DNA of 13,635 bases, taken from the NCBI GenBank assembly GCA_937868025.1, contig CALMLJ010000566.1, positions 1-13,635 on the forward strand. Direction: 5' to 3'. This DNA comes from an uncultured Acidimicrobiaceae bacterium. GTDB taxonomy: Bacteria; Actinomycetota; Acidimicrobiia; Acidimicrobiales; Microtrichaceae. A program made the position numbers and the translations under genes. This document shows, one piece after another, positions 1 to 10,431 of this stretch (positions are counted from its first letter, which is position 1; every line of letters begins with the position of its first letter). The notes below the pieces were generated by a model. That model did not search any database, had not been told where the DNA came from, and worked only from the letters and a program-made list of their open reading frames with translations.

Positions 1-192
1 CACTCCGGCCCGGCGGACCCCGAGGTCAGTGAGCTTGCGACTTTCACGTGCCAGTTCGTCGATGTTCTGCCCTCCCGGCGTGCGGAGGGCCAGTGCAGCC
101 ACCACCACCACGCCCCCTGCACTGAGACCGGCGACCGCTACTCGGCGCACGTCGATCTCGTTGGTGCCGGCGATCCGTCGGATCTGATTCAC
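1..192 (-). CDS. Probable single-pass membrane protein, N-terminal part (runs off left edge)
   Basis: The minus-strand frame is open from a GTG at 192 to the window edge, giving 64 residues. The first 17 are polar and basic. A hydrophobic stretch at about residues 18-36 (V18 to L36, rich in Val, Ala and Gly) looks like a membrane helix or uncleaved signal anchor. After it comes a polar, probably helical segment with Asp, Glu, Arg and Lys (residues 43-61). I chose the GTG start because TACCGT, a TANNNT -10 element, ends 6 nt before it, as at the other gene starts here. The hydrophobic stretch contains G-L-S-A-G-G, which resembles a hydrolase nucleophile elbow, but its place inside a probable membrane helix argues against an enzyme site. 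The family is not recognised. The opposite-strand frame is also open, so the call is tentative. Confidence 0.45.
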   Translation of the reverse strand, partial: MNQIRRIAGTNEIDVRRVAVAGLSAGGVVVVAALALRTPGGQNIDELARESRKLTDLGVRRAGV

Positions 193-198
193 GACACA

Positions 199-204
199 AC
201 GGTA
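199..204 (-). promoter_or_regulatory. -10 element TACCGT, leaderless-type
   Basis: Read on the minus strand, TACCGT is followed by TGTGTC and then the GTG at 192. The 6-nt spacing would put the transcription start on the start codon. There is no recognisable -35 box. Confidence 0.4.
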
Positions 205-245
205 GGCCCGTGGTTGGTCGCTGAGGTCGTACGGACCCTGTCGCC

Positions 246-1316
246 TCAGGTCAGGAGCGTCAGGTGTTCGTCGGGCGCCGGCTCGGCCGGCGCGGTCTCG
301 CCGCGTTCGTGGCGCCGGAGCAGTCGGAGGATGTGAGGCCCCAGCAGGTCGATGGGGGTGTTCACGAAGCGCTCACCACCGAACCGGGCGATGTTGTCAC
401 GCTGCTGCCGCAGGATCCGGTTGTCCTGGTTGAGCACCACCCGCGCCAGCGGTAAGACGAGGGCGCGCGCCACCGTGGTCGGGATCGGCAGTCGGAACGC
501 TGCGATGGCGTGCAGCACACACGAGTCGTCGTCGACCGGGGTGTAGAAGGCGTTGAGCACGATGTGGTGCTGCTCGAGTCGGTACTCCACCTGGGCGAGC
601 GCCGGGACGACGAACCGGTCCGTGTGATCGACGATGCCGTTCTCGATCGACAACAGCTTGCCCAGCAGGCCGGGAGGCACCGGCTCGCCCTCGAAGATCG
701 CCTCGACGGAATCGACGCCGTGGCGAATCGTGACCGCGATGGGGAGCCGCTCCCGGCGGCCGCGGAACAGGCCCTTGTGGAGGAACGAGGTGTGCGGCAC
801 GTCGAGGGCGTTCTCGACCGCGGCCAGCATCGGACCGGGCACATCGAGACGGAGGTCGATCGTCCGGTAGCCCGGCTCGTCGACACCGGCCAGACGTGTC
901 GGGCCCACGATGGGTGCGACGCCACTGGGAGCAACCCACACCATGCCGTCCTGTTCGACGACGGGGAACGTCGGCACGCGGCGAACGGCGCGGTCGGCCC
1001 GGTCCTCGGCGAGGCCGGGCACCTCGACGCAGGTTCCGTCGCCGTCGAACCGCCACCCGTGATAGCGGCACTCGACCTCGCCGCCGACGCACCGGCCGAT
1101 CGACAGCGGGACGTTGCGATGCGGACACCGGTCGAGGAGGGCGCGCGCCGAGCCGTCGGCCGCACGGAACAACACCAACGGGACGTCGAGCACACGGCGG
1201 CCGATCGGCGTCGATCCCAGCTCGCTCGCGAGGCAGGCGACATACCAGTGGTTCGGCAGGCGGACCGTGGTGAACCGGCCGCTGGGCTGGATGTTCACCG
1301 GGACCTCGCCGCTCAT
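246..1316 (-). CDS. Rieske [2Fe-2S] non-haem iron oxygenase
   Basis: This is a 356-residue oxygenase component expected to hydroxylate or demethylate a substrate with O2 and electrons from a partner reductase. The N-terminal Rieske domain (about residues 22-128) has C64-P-H66 and C83-x2-H86, the full set of [2Fe-2S] ligands. The catalytic domain has E168-N169-x2-D172-x2-H175-x4-H180, the two-histidine part of the mononuclear iron site with the bridging Asp. The third ligand is probably an Asp near 298-307 (context N-Q-D298 to D307). The motif style and length fit the vanillate demethylase/pheophorbide a oxygenase-like branch, but the substrate cannot be read from sequence. No ferredoxin or reductase gene is adjacent, so the redox partner must be elsewhere. 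I took ATG 1316 because TATCGT lies 7 nt upstream. A GTG at 1298 preceded by GGCGAGG is an alternative. Reading further upstream runs antisense into the hydrolase gene and is not credible. Confidence 0.9.
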   Translation of the reverse strand: MSGEVPVNIQPSGRFTTVRLPNHWYVACLASELGSTPIGRRVLDVPLVLFRAADGSARALLDRCPHRNVPLSIGRCVGGEVECRYHGWRFDGDGTCVEVPGLAEDRADRAVRRVPTFPVVEQDGMVWVAPSGVAPIVGPTRLAGVDEPGYRTIDLRLDVPGPMLAAVENALDVPHTSFLHKGLFRGRRERLPIAVTIRHGVDSVEAIFEGEPVPPGLLGKLLSIENGIVDHTDRFVVPALAQVEYRLEQHHIVLNAFYTPVDDDSCVLHAIAAFRLPIPTTVARALVLPLARVVLNQDNRILRQQRDNIARFGGERFVNTPIDLLGPHILRLLRRHERGETAPAEPAPDEHLTLLT

Positions 1317-1323
1317 CGGGCCG

Positions 1324-1329
1324 ACGATA
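1324..1329 (-). promoter_or_regulatory. -10 element TATCGT for the Rieske oxygenase gene
   Basis: On the minus strand TATCGT is followed by CGGCCCG and the ATG at 1316. The 7-nt spacing fits a leaderless transcript. The 51-bp gap to the divergent gene leaves room only for overlapping upstream promoter regions. Confidence 0.5.
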
Positions 1330-1354
1330 GCGCTCCCACCCCGGCGAAGATCCA

Positions 1355-1360
1355 TAGGCT
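1355..1360 (+). promoter_or_regulatory. -10 element TAGGCT for the serine hydrolase gene
   Basis: TAGGCT is followed by CGCCACC and the ATG at 1368. The 7-nt spacing fits a leaderless transcript. The same hexamer stands in front of the TerC-family gene at 10572. Confidence 0.5.
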
Positions 1361-1367
1361 CGCCACC

Positions 1368-2240
1368 ATGCATCGTCCGTCGCGACGCCGCGTGGCGGCG
1401 GTCCTCACCCTCGCGGTGTTGATCACGGGTGCGTGCCTGCCGGCGAAGCCGCCGCCCGGCTCGCCCACGGGAGCGTGCCGACCCGACCCCTTCTCCGCCG
1501 ATGTCGTCGCGGTGCTCGATGCCTTCGGGGCCGCGAGCCATCACCTCACCGTCGCCGTGTACGACGACCGGTCCGGCTGCTGGTACCACCTGCGGCCGGG
1601 GCAACGGATGACAACGGCATCGGTCGTGAAGGTCGAGATCATGGCCGGCACACTGCTGCGGGCCCAACAGCAGGGACGGGGGCCCACGTTGTCCGAGCAC
1701 CAGCGGCTGGTCGCCATGATCGGTCGATCCGACGATGCCGCAGCGAGCTCGTTGTGGACCGCGCTCGGCGGTGAGTCGGGGATGGAACGCATCGGGTCGA
1801 CGTTCGGTCTGGGGGCGACCGACGAGATCGCTCCGACGTGGGGGCTCACGTCGACAACGGCGGAGGACCAGGCACGGTTCCTGGCAGCTCTGGTGCACGG
1901 CCCCTCGCCGCTCGACGAGGCGTCGCGCACGCGGGCGTGGGCCTACCTGACCGACATCACGCCGTCCCAACGGTGGGGCGTCCGCGCCGGCGTGCCGCCC
2001 ACATGGACCGTGGGTCACAAGAACGGGTTCGCCGGATCCCGCTGCTGCGGATGGCGCGTGAACTCGGTCGGTTATGCCGCAGACCCCGCCGGAGGCGGGT
2101 ACTCGATCGCGGTGCTGTCCGATGGCTGGAGCACGTTGGCCGAGGGAATCCCGCTCGTCGAGGGCGCTTCCCGAGCTGTCGCAGCCGTCCTGACCTCGGC
2201 CCCGGTCGTCTCGGAGTCGGGGGCGGTCCCGGCAGGGTGA
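1368..2240 (+). CDS. Class A beta-lactamase-like serine hydrolase, exported (probable lipoprotein)
   Basis: This 290-residue protein has a signal peptide: basic residues R4-R8, a hydrophobic core at about 10-20, then T-G-A-C23, a plausible though not ideal lipobox. A Pro-rich linker follows. Penicillin-recognising-fold motifs are in order: S85-V-V-K88 (SxxK nucleophile), S121-D-D (the SDN position) and K218-N-G (the KTG position). The omega-loop Glu (E166 with ExxLN) of true class A beta-lactamases is not visible. The region after the SDD helix instead reads W-G-L-T-S-T-T-A-E-D-Q at 158-168. This pattern suits the broad serine hydrolase/beta-lactamase2 group common in Actinobacteria, which need not hydrolyse antibiotics. 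It probably acts outside the membrane on a peptidoglycan-like or unknown substrate. Two adjacent cysteines (226-227) and C37/C71 could form disulfides. The start is set by the signal peptide and the -10 element at 1355. Confidence 0.85.
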   Translation: MHRPSRRRVAAVLTLAVLITGACLPAKPPPGSPTGACRPDPFSADVVAVLDAFGAASHHLTVAVYDDRSGCWYHLRPGQRMTTASVVKVEIMAGTLLRAQQQGRGPTLSEHQRLVAMIGRSDDAAASSLWTALGGESGMERIGSTFGLGATDEIAPTWGLTSTTAEDQARFLAALVHGPSPLDEASRTRAWAYLTDITPSQRWGVRAGVPPTWTVGHKNGFAGSRCCGWRVNSVGYAADPAGGGYSIAVLSDGWSTLAEGIPLVEGASRAVAAVLTSAPVVSESGAVPAG

Positions 2241-2250
2241 CGGCCCGCCG

Positions 2251-2256
2251 TACAGT
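2251..2256 (+). promoter_or_regulatory. -10 element TACAGT for the small membrane protein gene
   Basis: TACAGT is followed by TGCCGCCC and the ATG at 2265, 8 nt of spacing. It lies in the 24-nt gap after the hydrolase stop codon, so this gene probably has its own leaderless transcript as well as possible read-through. Confidence 0.45.
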
Positions 2257-2264
2257 TGCCGCCC

Positions 2265-2564
2265 ATGGCTCTTCGCACCGCTCCCATCGTCGCCGGCTCC
2301 CTGATCGGCGGCTACCTCGTCGCCCGTGAGACCAAGAAGCGCCAGCTCGGCGGGGTCGTGCTCGCCGCCGGCGGCGTGATCGCCGCCCGGGAGTGGGCGG
2401 CCCGTGTCGGCACCGCCAAGATGTTCGCCCTCCTCGCCGTGTACCTGCTCGGCTTCGGCGCCTCACACCCGTTGGCCAAGAAGATCGGCGCGTGGCCGGC
2501 AGTGTTCACTGCCGCCGGTGCGTCGGCCGTGGCGGCCCATGTCGTGTCCGACAGCGCCGCCTGA
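2265..2564 (+). CDS. Small multi-pass membrane protein, uncharacterised
   Basis: A 99-residue protein with four hydrophobic stretches, at about residues 5-20, 28-42, 52-66 and 77-95. The first two are separated by a charged turn (R21-E-T-K-K-R). The last two are separated by a loop with G-A-S-H68-P-L-A-K-K. There is no signal peptide and no catalytic motif. From memory, small Gly/Ala-rich membrane proteins with this general look recur in Actinobacteria without an assigned function. It begins 24 nt after the serine hydrolase gene on the same strand, so the two could be co-transcribed, but a -10 element sits just in front of its ATG. A TTG nine bases upstream (2256) would extend the frame, but it overlaps that element. 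The gene is convergent with sbcC across 43 bp. Confidence 0.7.
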   Translation: MALRTAPIVAGSLIGGYLVARETKKRQLGGVVLAAGGVIAAREWAARVGTAKMFALLAVYLLGFGASHPLAKKIGAWPAVFTAAGASAVAAHVVSDSAA

Positions 2565-2581
2565 GCAGCACTCCGCGCTGC
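2565..2581. terminator. Weak hairpin between convergent genes
   Basis: GCAGC (2565-2569) pairs with GCTGC (2577-2581) around a 7-nt loop directly after the stop codon at 2564. CCGC/GCGG (2573-2583) is an alternative pairing. There is no T-tract on either strand, so intrinsic termination is doubtful. Confidence 0.2.
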
Positions 2582-2607
2582 GGCGCTCCGGCTCGAGGCG
2601 CTCCCAT

Positions 2608-5735
<3,128 letters not shown>

Positions 5736-5739
<4 letters not shown>

Positions 5740-6929
5740 GAGACCCCGACCTCGGGCACACCGGACGTGGAGAGACGCGCCCGGTAGGCGGCCTCGAGGA
5801 GCTCGAGCTCCCGCGCCGTCGGAGCGGCACCGTGCTGGTCGGCCCAGAAGCGCTGCGTCAGTTCGAGCGGCGAGACGTCGCGGCGGTCGCGCCGGGGCCC
5901 GGCCGCCGAGACATCGAGCACGCGACCTTCGGGGCGATGACGCAGCTCGACCACGCGCGGGAAGCGCCGCTTGAGGCGGGCCATGGCCTGGTGGGGCAGC
6001 TCGGTGTCGGTCAGCGTTGCGCGCACCCACGCCGTTTCCGCCTCGGTGTGCGAGCGATCCGACACCAACTCGTCGAGGCGGCCGGTGATCGATCGCACGT
6101 TCATGCCGACGTCGAGTCGGACCCGGTCGACGGTGGCAGCGCCGTCGGGGCCGAGCTCGACGATGCTCACGCTCTTGTTGTGCCGTTCCTCGGAGAACGA
6201 ATAGGGCAGTGGCGAGCCGCTGTACGCGACGCGGCCGTCGGCGAACGCCTGGGGCCCATGGAGATGCCCGAGGGCGACGTAGTCGAACCCGTCGAACGCA
6301 TCGATCACAACGTGTTCGACGTTGCCCATGCTCAGGTCGCGCTCGGAGTCGGACGGCGCGCCGCCGACCACGAACGTGTGGGCGACGACGACCGACCGGA
6401 CGCCGGGTCGACGACCGAGATCGGTGCGGACCCGCGCCGTCGCCGCCCGCGTCACGTCGTCGTGGCCCGGGCGGCGGGTCGGACGTTCGTCGTCGTCGAG
6501 CAGCACTGCGGCGGCCGCGGCCGGGTCGAGGTAGGGGATCGGGTAGATGGCGACGGTGGACCCACCCCGTGCCGGTTCGACCAGGACCGGCTCATGGGCC
6601 CGGCGGAGGTCGCCGCGGATGGTGACGCCTCCGGCGGACAGGAGCCGGTCGTGGACGCTGACTCGCGGCGCGGAGTCGTGGTTGCCGCTGATCGCCACGA
6701 CCGTTGCACCGGTGGCCCGCAGACGGGCGACGGCGTCGTCGAAGAGACTCACGGCCTCGAGCGGTGGGACGGCACGGTCGAACAGATCGCCGGCGATGAT
6801 CACCGCGTCGACCTGCGCGGCGATGGTGAGGTCGACGATGGCGTCGATCACGGCAGCCTGCTCGCGTTGCAGCGACGCTCCGTGGAACGTGCGGCCCAGA
6901 TGCCAGTCGGAGGTGTGCAGCAACCTCAT
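5736..6929 (-). CDS. sbcD: SbcD, Mre11-like DNA exonuclease/endonuclease subunit
   Basis: A 397-residue calcineurin-like metallophosphoesterase forming the nuclease half of SbcCD. The Mn2+-binding motifs are present in order: D8-W-H10, G47-D48-L-F-D, G82-N83-H84-D85, H184 (in V-V-A-H-T) and G221-H222-L-H224. The C-terminal part, with alternating charged and hydrophobic residues, would form the capping and SbcC-binding region. It lies 52 bp downstream of the large uncharacterised gene and overlaps sbcC by 4 nt. I chose the ATG at 6929 because the first residues, M-R-L-L-H-T-S-D-W-H, are the normal N-terminus. TAGCTT lies 6 nt upstream, so sbcDC may also have its own leaderless promoter inside the operon. 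Confidence 0.97.
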
Positions 6930-6935
6930 GGCACC

Positions 6936-6941
6936 AAGCTA
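6936..6941 (-). promoter_or_regulatory. -10 element TAGCTT for sbcDC
   Basis: On the minus strand TAGCTT is followed by GGTGCC and the ATG of sbcD at 6929, 6 nt of spacing. It would allow sbcDC to be transcribed separately from the upstream large gene. Confidence 0.45.
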
Positions 6942-6981
6942 CGACGGGGGTGTGACAGTGAGCGGAACCCTGCCGTCGGGC

Positions 6982-9900
6982 TCAATCGAGATCGATCGGG
7001 CGGAACCGCGTCTCGGGGTGGTTCCGGCGGATCTCGACATAGGCCGCAGCGAACGCAGCGACGCACTCGCCGAGGTGGGGGGCCAGGTGGCGGGCCTCGT
7101 CGCTCCACCGCGTGGCCAGGTCGCGGTGGGCGCCGTCGAGGGCGGCCAGGAGCCCGGCGGTCAGCAGCGGGAGCACGATGCGACCCCGCTCCGACGATCG
7201 GTGCGCCGCCCAGAGTGGGTCGAGGTTCGCCAACGTGGCCGCCGTGGACCGCCACTGTCGGAGGGGACGACGATGGCGCTGCTCCCATGCAGCGAGGCGC
7301 TCGAGGTCCTCGGTGATCGCCGCCTCCCAGACGTGGGCCGCGAGCGGGTCGTCCCGGTTGTCGTCATCGTCCTCCGCGACGGCATCGGACAGTGCGCTCG
7401 CCAGCGCGCCGACGAGTCGGCGAAGTGCGACGTCGGCCGACTCGATGGCGATGGGTGGGGTCCGAACGGTCGCGGCGGGGTCGGGCGACACGGGAGTGCC
7501 CGGGACCGCGAGGTCGTGCACGGCGGGCTCGAACCCCTCCCGCGTGACGGTGAGCGTGACGGTCCGGGGCGGCCCGGGGTCGACGAGGTGGTCGAGGCCG
7601 AAGCTGCCGCGCTCGTCGTCGATCCACAGGTCGGCGAGCACCGAGGTGTGGCGTGTCCGTCCGTCGGCGACGATCAGCCCGACCTCGGCGGTCGGCGGCA
7701 CGTGGCCGCGGAAGACCAGCCGAGGCAGGCGTTGTGAAGCGTCGCTGTTAGCGGCGAGGAGGTGCGCTCCCAGACGGTGATCGACCGCCACGGTGACCTG
7801 GGCGCGGCCGCGTTGGGACACGGAGATCTCGGTGCGATCCGTCAGGTCGACCTCGATGCGCTCGAAGCCGATCCACCGGCCGACCAGCAGCGTCCGCTCG
7901 GCCGCACCGTCGACGCGTGAACCGGACGGGGCGATCACCGTCGCCGTGCGCCCGCCGAGTGGCAGGACGTGGTGGTGGAAGCGACCCGATTCGTCGAAGA
8001 CGAGCACGATCCGGTCGTCGGCGGCGGACTGGATGCCGATGTCGTGTGGCGATGCCCGACGGGTGGTGCCGACGGTGACGGCCCACTTGCCGCTGCGGCT
8101 GGTCGGCAACGGCACGGTCTTGCAGTGGGTCGCCGACCCGTACCCGAGCAGCTCGCCGTTCAGATGCCACCGCGACGCGTTGCGGGGCAACTCGAGCTCG
8201 GGTCCACTCCCGGGGTCGCGGCCCAGTCGGAGCAGCGGGCGGGCACGCTCACCCCACGGATCGGTCGGCTGGGCGCCGGCCGTCAGCCGGGCCCACGCGG
8301 CGGCGACGAGGGCGGGCGGAAGGGGATCGAGCGCCGCTGGTGGGGCCTCGGGCGTCGGGTCGGAATATCGCCACCGAACCAGGTCGAGCAACGCCTCGAG
8401 CATCCGGGCACCGTGGTCGGTGCGGGTCAGGAGCCGGAACGTGGGATCGCCGATCATCGAGCTCACCGCCCGGTGCGCTGACAACCAGTCCTGTGCGACC
8501 TCGCGTCCGCTGCGGGCACCTGCCCAGTGCGACGTGATGACGGCGTCGAGCACGGCGGGCACGAGGTCGGGGGTGATGCCGACGTGGAGCTGCATCCTGC
8601 GGACGTAGCGGACCCGATGGTCGAACTCGTCGCGCTGTTCCACTTCGCGGAACACCGGCTTCGACAGGCGGACCAGCGCCTCGGAGAACGCGAGCCCGAC
8701 GGGGTTGGTGCGTCGGAGCGCCGAGATCGGGACGAGGGCGTCGAACTCGGTGAGGCTCGGATGGAGCCGGGTCTGACGGATGAGGAACGCCGCCAGGGTC
8801 GCGGGGTAGACCCGGCCCAGTCGGTCGAGCGGCTCGCGACGCACGAGACGCGACAGCGAGATCTGCGTCTCGGCTGCGAACGAATCGAGGTCGGCCTCGC
8901 CGATGAGCGCCACCGCGTCGATGGCCAACTGGAGGTCGTGTTCCAGTTGTTCGGAGTTCCGCGGTGCCGGCGGAAGGTCGGCGAGGTCGTCGACCGGGAG
9001 CTCGTCGGTGCCGGATCGGACGAGGTGTCTCGGCCAGTAGGGGTCGGGCTCCGCTCCGTGGGTGGCACCGGCGAGCCGGGATGCCGGGGCGCGGCCGGAG
9101 GTCGGGCGGTCGAGCTCTGCTCGGAGGTATGCGCTGAGTGAGGTCAGCGTTCGCGCGAGCGCCGGCGGCCAGTAGGGCTCGACGCCGGCGGTGCCCGCCA
9201 CGGACGGATCCCGGAGGGGGACTGCCACGGGGTGGGCGAGGACTGTTCGAAGGTAGGCGTCGAGCTCGGCGAGCGACCGGGCGAGGGCCGGCGGCCACCA
9301 CGGGGCGGGCGTGGCGGTGCCACGCCGAGCGTCGTCGGGAAGGCGGATCGCGAGCGGGCCGGCGAGCGCCGTCTCGAGGTACGCCTGCAACACCGGGACG
9401 AACGCGACTGCGCCGAAGGGGTCGACCGGCGGGCATTCGACGCTGGACGTGCCGACCGACGCGGGATCGTGCAGGTCGACGACGACCGGCTCGGACAGGA
9501 CCGTTCGAAGGTGGGCTTCGAGGTCGTCGAGGTGCGCGGCCAGACCAGTTGGCCACGGCGGGTCGTCGGGTGCCGGCTCGGGAACGGATGGCGTTTCAGG
9601 CGCCGTTGCGCTCGCGGGTGTGAGCGGTTCGGGTGCGGACTCGACCGGTTCGGGTGCGGACTCGACCGGTTCGGGTGCGGCGACGATCGGGGGGAGCTTC
9701 TGGCGCCGACCGAGCCGCGCCGCTCGGCGTTGCCGGCGAAGCGGCCGCGACGGTGCCGGGTTCGGCGCAGAGGTGGACGGGCTCGCGTCAGGGCCGGGTT
9801 CGGGGCGGTCCGCCACACCAGGGTCGAGCTCGACCGAATCGACGTCGATGACGTCCTCGTCGATCGCCGCCAGCGCCCGTGCTGTGGCCGAGGTCGGCAC

Positions 9901-10194
9901 GCCGGGCAGCGCTGTGTCGTCGAGGAGCGGTACCGCCGGCGCGTCGTCGCGCAGGTCGATCACAACGACGTCGGCCCCGCCGGTGGGCCCGTGCGGTTCG
10001 GTCAGCGCCATCTCGGTCAGGGCCAGCCACAGGCCGACCTCGGGAAGATCGAGCAGCGACCGGCCTTCCGAGGCGAACGCAACCTGGAGGACCTCACGGT
10101 CGAGTTCGTTGTCGGACGTCCCCGTCGAGATGGCCGCGAGCACGCGGGACACGGTCTCGGTGCGGTGGTTCGGCGGCGTCTCGACGTCGGTCAT
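6982..10194 (-). CDS. Large multidomain protein with tandem Trp-Pro repeats, function unknown
   Basis: A 1070-residue soluble protein with no signal peptide or membrane helix. Residues 1-65 are helical. Residues 75-212 are acidic then Pro/Ala-rich, with a basic patch at 150-166 and a P-E-P-V-E-S-A tandem repeat at 174-190. Residues 214-390 hold repeats of about 42-45 residues keyed on W-P, with L-x-A-Y-L-R-T-V-L and P-V-x-V-x-L-x-D-P (W at 214, 300, 342 and 387, plus one copy without Trp near 258-290). Residues 415-640 are helical, with V530-x3-Q-L-H-V-G-I-T-P. Residues 650-910 look beta-rich, including V732-F-D-E-S-G and an Ig-like stretch at 825-900. Residues 915-1070 are helical again. I see no Walker, nuclease or protease motif. 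From memory, the helical-plus-beta layout recalls large uncharacterised proteins of the STY4851/ECs_5259 kind; this is unverified. It is followed 52 bp later by sbcD. The ATG at 10194 is the likeliest start, with no clear ribosome site; upstream in-frame sequence looks non-coding. Confidence 0.85.
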   Translation of the reverse strand: MTDVETPPNHRTETVSRVLAAISTGTSDNELDREVLQVAFASEGRSLLDLPEVGLWLALTEMALTEPHGPTGGADVVVIDLRDDAPAVPLLDDTALPGVPTSATARALAAIDEDVIDVDSVELDPGVADRPEPGPDASPSTSAPNPAPSRPLRRQRRAARLGRRQKLPPIVAAPEPVESAPEPVESAPEPLTPASATAPETPSVPEPAPDDPPWPTGLAAHLDDLEAHLRTVLSEPVVVDLHDPASVGTSSVECPPVDPFGAVAFVPVLQAYLETALAGPLAIRLPDDARRGTATPAPWWPPALARSLAELDAYLRTVLAHPVAVPLRDPSVAGTAGVEPYWPPALARTLTSLSAYLRAELDRPTSGRAPASRLAGATHGAEPDPYWPRHLVRSGTDELPVDDLADLPPAPRNSEQLEHDLQLAIDAVALIGEADLDSFAAETQISLSRLVRREPLDRLGRVYPATLAAFLIRQTRLHPSLTEFDALVPISALRRTNPVGLAFSEALVRLSKPVFREVEQRDEFDHRVRYVRRMQLHVGITPDLVPAVLDAVITSHWAGARSGREVAQDWLSAHRAVSSMIGDPTFRLLTRTDHGARMLEALLDLVRWRYSDPTPEAPPAALDPLPPALVAAAWARLTAGAQPTDPWGERARPLLRLGRDPGSGPELELPRNASRWHLNGELLGYGSATHCKTVPLPTSRSGKWAVTVGTTRRASPHDIGIQSAADDRIVLVFDESGRFHHHVLPLGGRTATVIAPSGSRVDGAAERTLLVGRWIGFERIEVDLTDRTEISVSQRGRAQVTVAVDHRLGAHLLAANSDASQRLPRLVFRGHVPPTAEVGLIVADGRTRHTSVLADLWIDDERGSFGLDHLVDPGPPRTVTLTVTREGFEPAVHDLAVPGTPVSPDPAATVRTPPIAIESADVALRRLVGALASALSDAVAEDDDDNRDDPLAAHVWEAAITEDLERLAAWEQRHRRPLRQWRSTAATLANLDPLWAAHRSSERGRIVLPLLTAGLLAALDGAHRDLATRWSDEARHLAPHLGECVAAFAAAYVEIRRNHPETRFRPIDLD
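9625..9681 (-). repeat. 21-bp in-frame tandem repeat, about 2.7 copies
   Basis: The plus strand shows a unit beginning CGGTTCGGGTGC at 9625, 9646 and 9667, the third truncated. The 21-bp unit is a multiple of three and encodes P-E-P-V-E-S-A in the linker of the large protein. The two full copies are identical, which suggests recent slippage. Confidence 0.9.
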
Positions 10195-10225
10195 GGTTGC
10201 CACGGCTCGGCGACGCCGTCCGCTC

Positions 10226-10255
10226 CGATCCCGAACGCGCCGATCCCGAACGCGC
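10226..10255. repeat. 15-bp tandem repeat, two copies plus a degenerate third
   Basis: CGATCCCGAACGCGC occurs at 10226-10240 and exactly again at 10241-10255. A partial third copy (CGACCCCG) starts at 10256. It lies 32 bp upstream of the large-protein start codon, in its untranslated or promoter region. Confidence 0.85.
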
Positions 10256-10431
10256 CGACCCCGGCCATCGGGCGATGGTCGGATCGTCGCGAGTGGGGAG
10301 GCGGAGTGGGAAGAGGCATCACGTCGGTGAGGAAGGTCGGGAAGGCCCGCGAGGACGACGCCGCGGCAGGCAGGCGTCATCTCCCGACGGGCTCGTCGGG
10401 TCGTCGGCGTTCGGTAACGAATGGCACTGCG

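Noticed and set aside
1..336. Plus-strand frame containing four consecutive His codons
   Set aside because: It has no start in the window and runs antisense into the Rieske gene. The minus frame has a membrane-anchor pattern and a -10 box at its GTG.
1317..2018. N-terminal extension of the Rieske gene to 2018
   Set aside because: It would run antisense through the serine hydrolase, whose signal peptide and SxxK motif are real. The extension is low-complexity.
2565..2607. Strong intrinsic terminator between convergent genes
   Set aside because: Only short GC hairpins without T-tracts are present; kept as a weak hairpin only.
5740..6030. N-terminal extension of sbcC to 6030
   Set aside because: It overlaps sbcD in another frame. 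The normal SbcC N-terminus M-R-P-H-R-L-E-L starts at 5739 with an ATGA overlap.
8249..9556. Alternative minus-strand frame of 435 codons and plus-strand frames at 9232-10563 and 9311-10330
   Set aside because: Arg/Pro/Ala-rich shadows of the large-protein gene with no plausible protein features. The repeat pattern is periodic in the chosen frame.
9625..9681. CRISPR-like direct repeats
   Set aside because: The copies are directly abutting, 21 bp long, with no spacers, and encode an in-frame Pro-Glu peptide linker.
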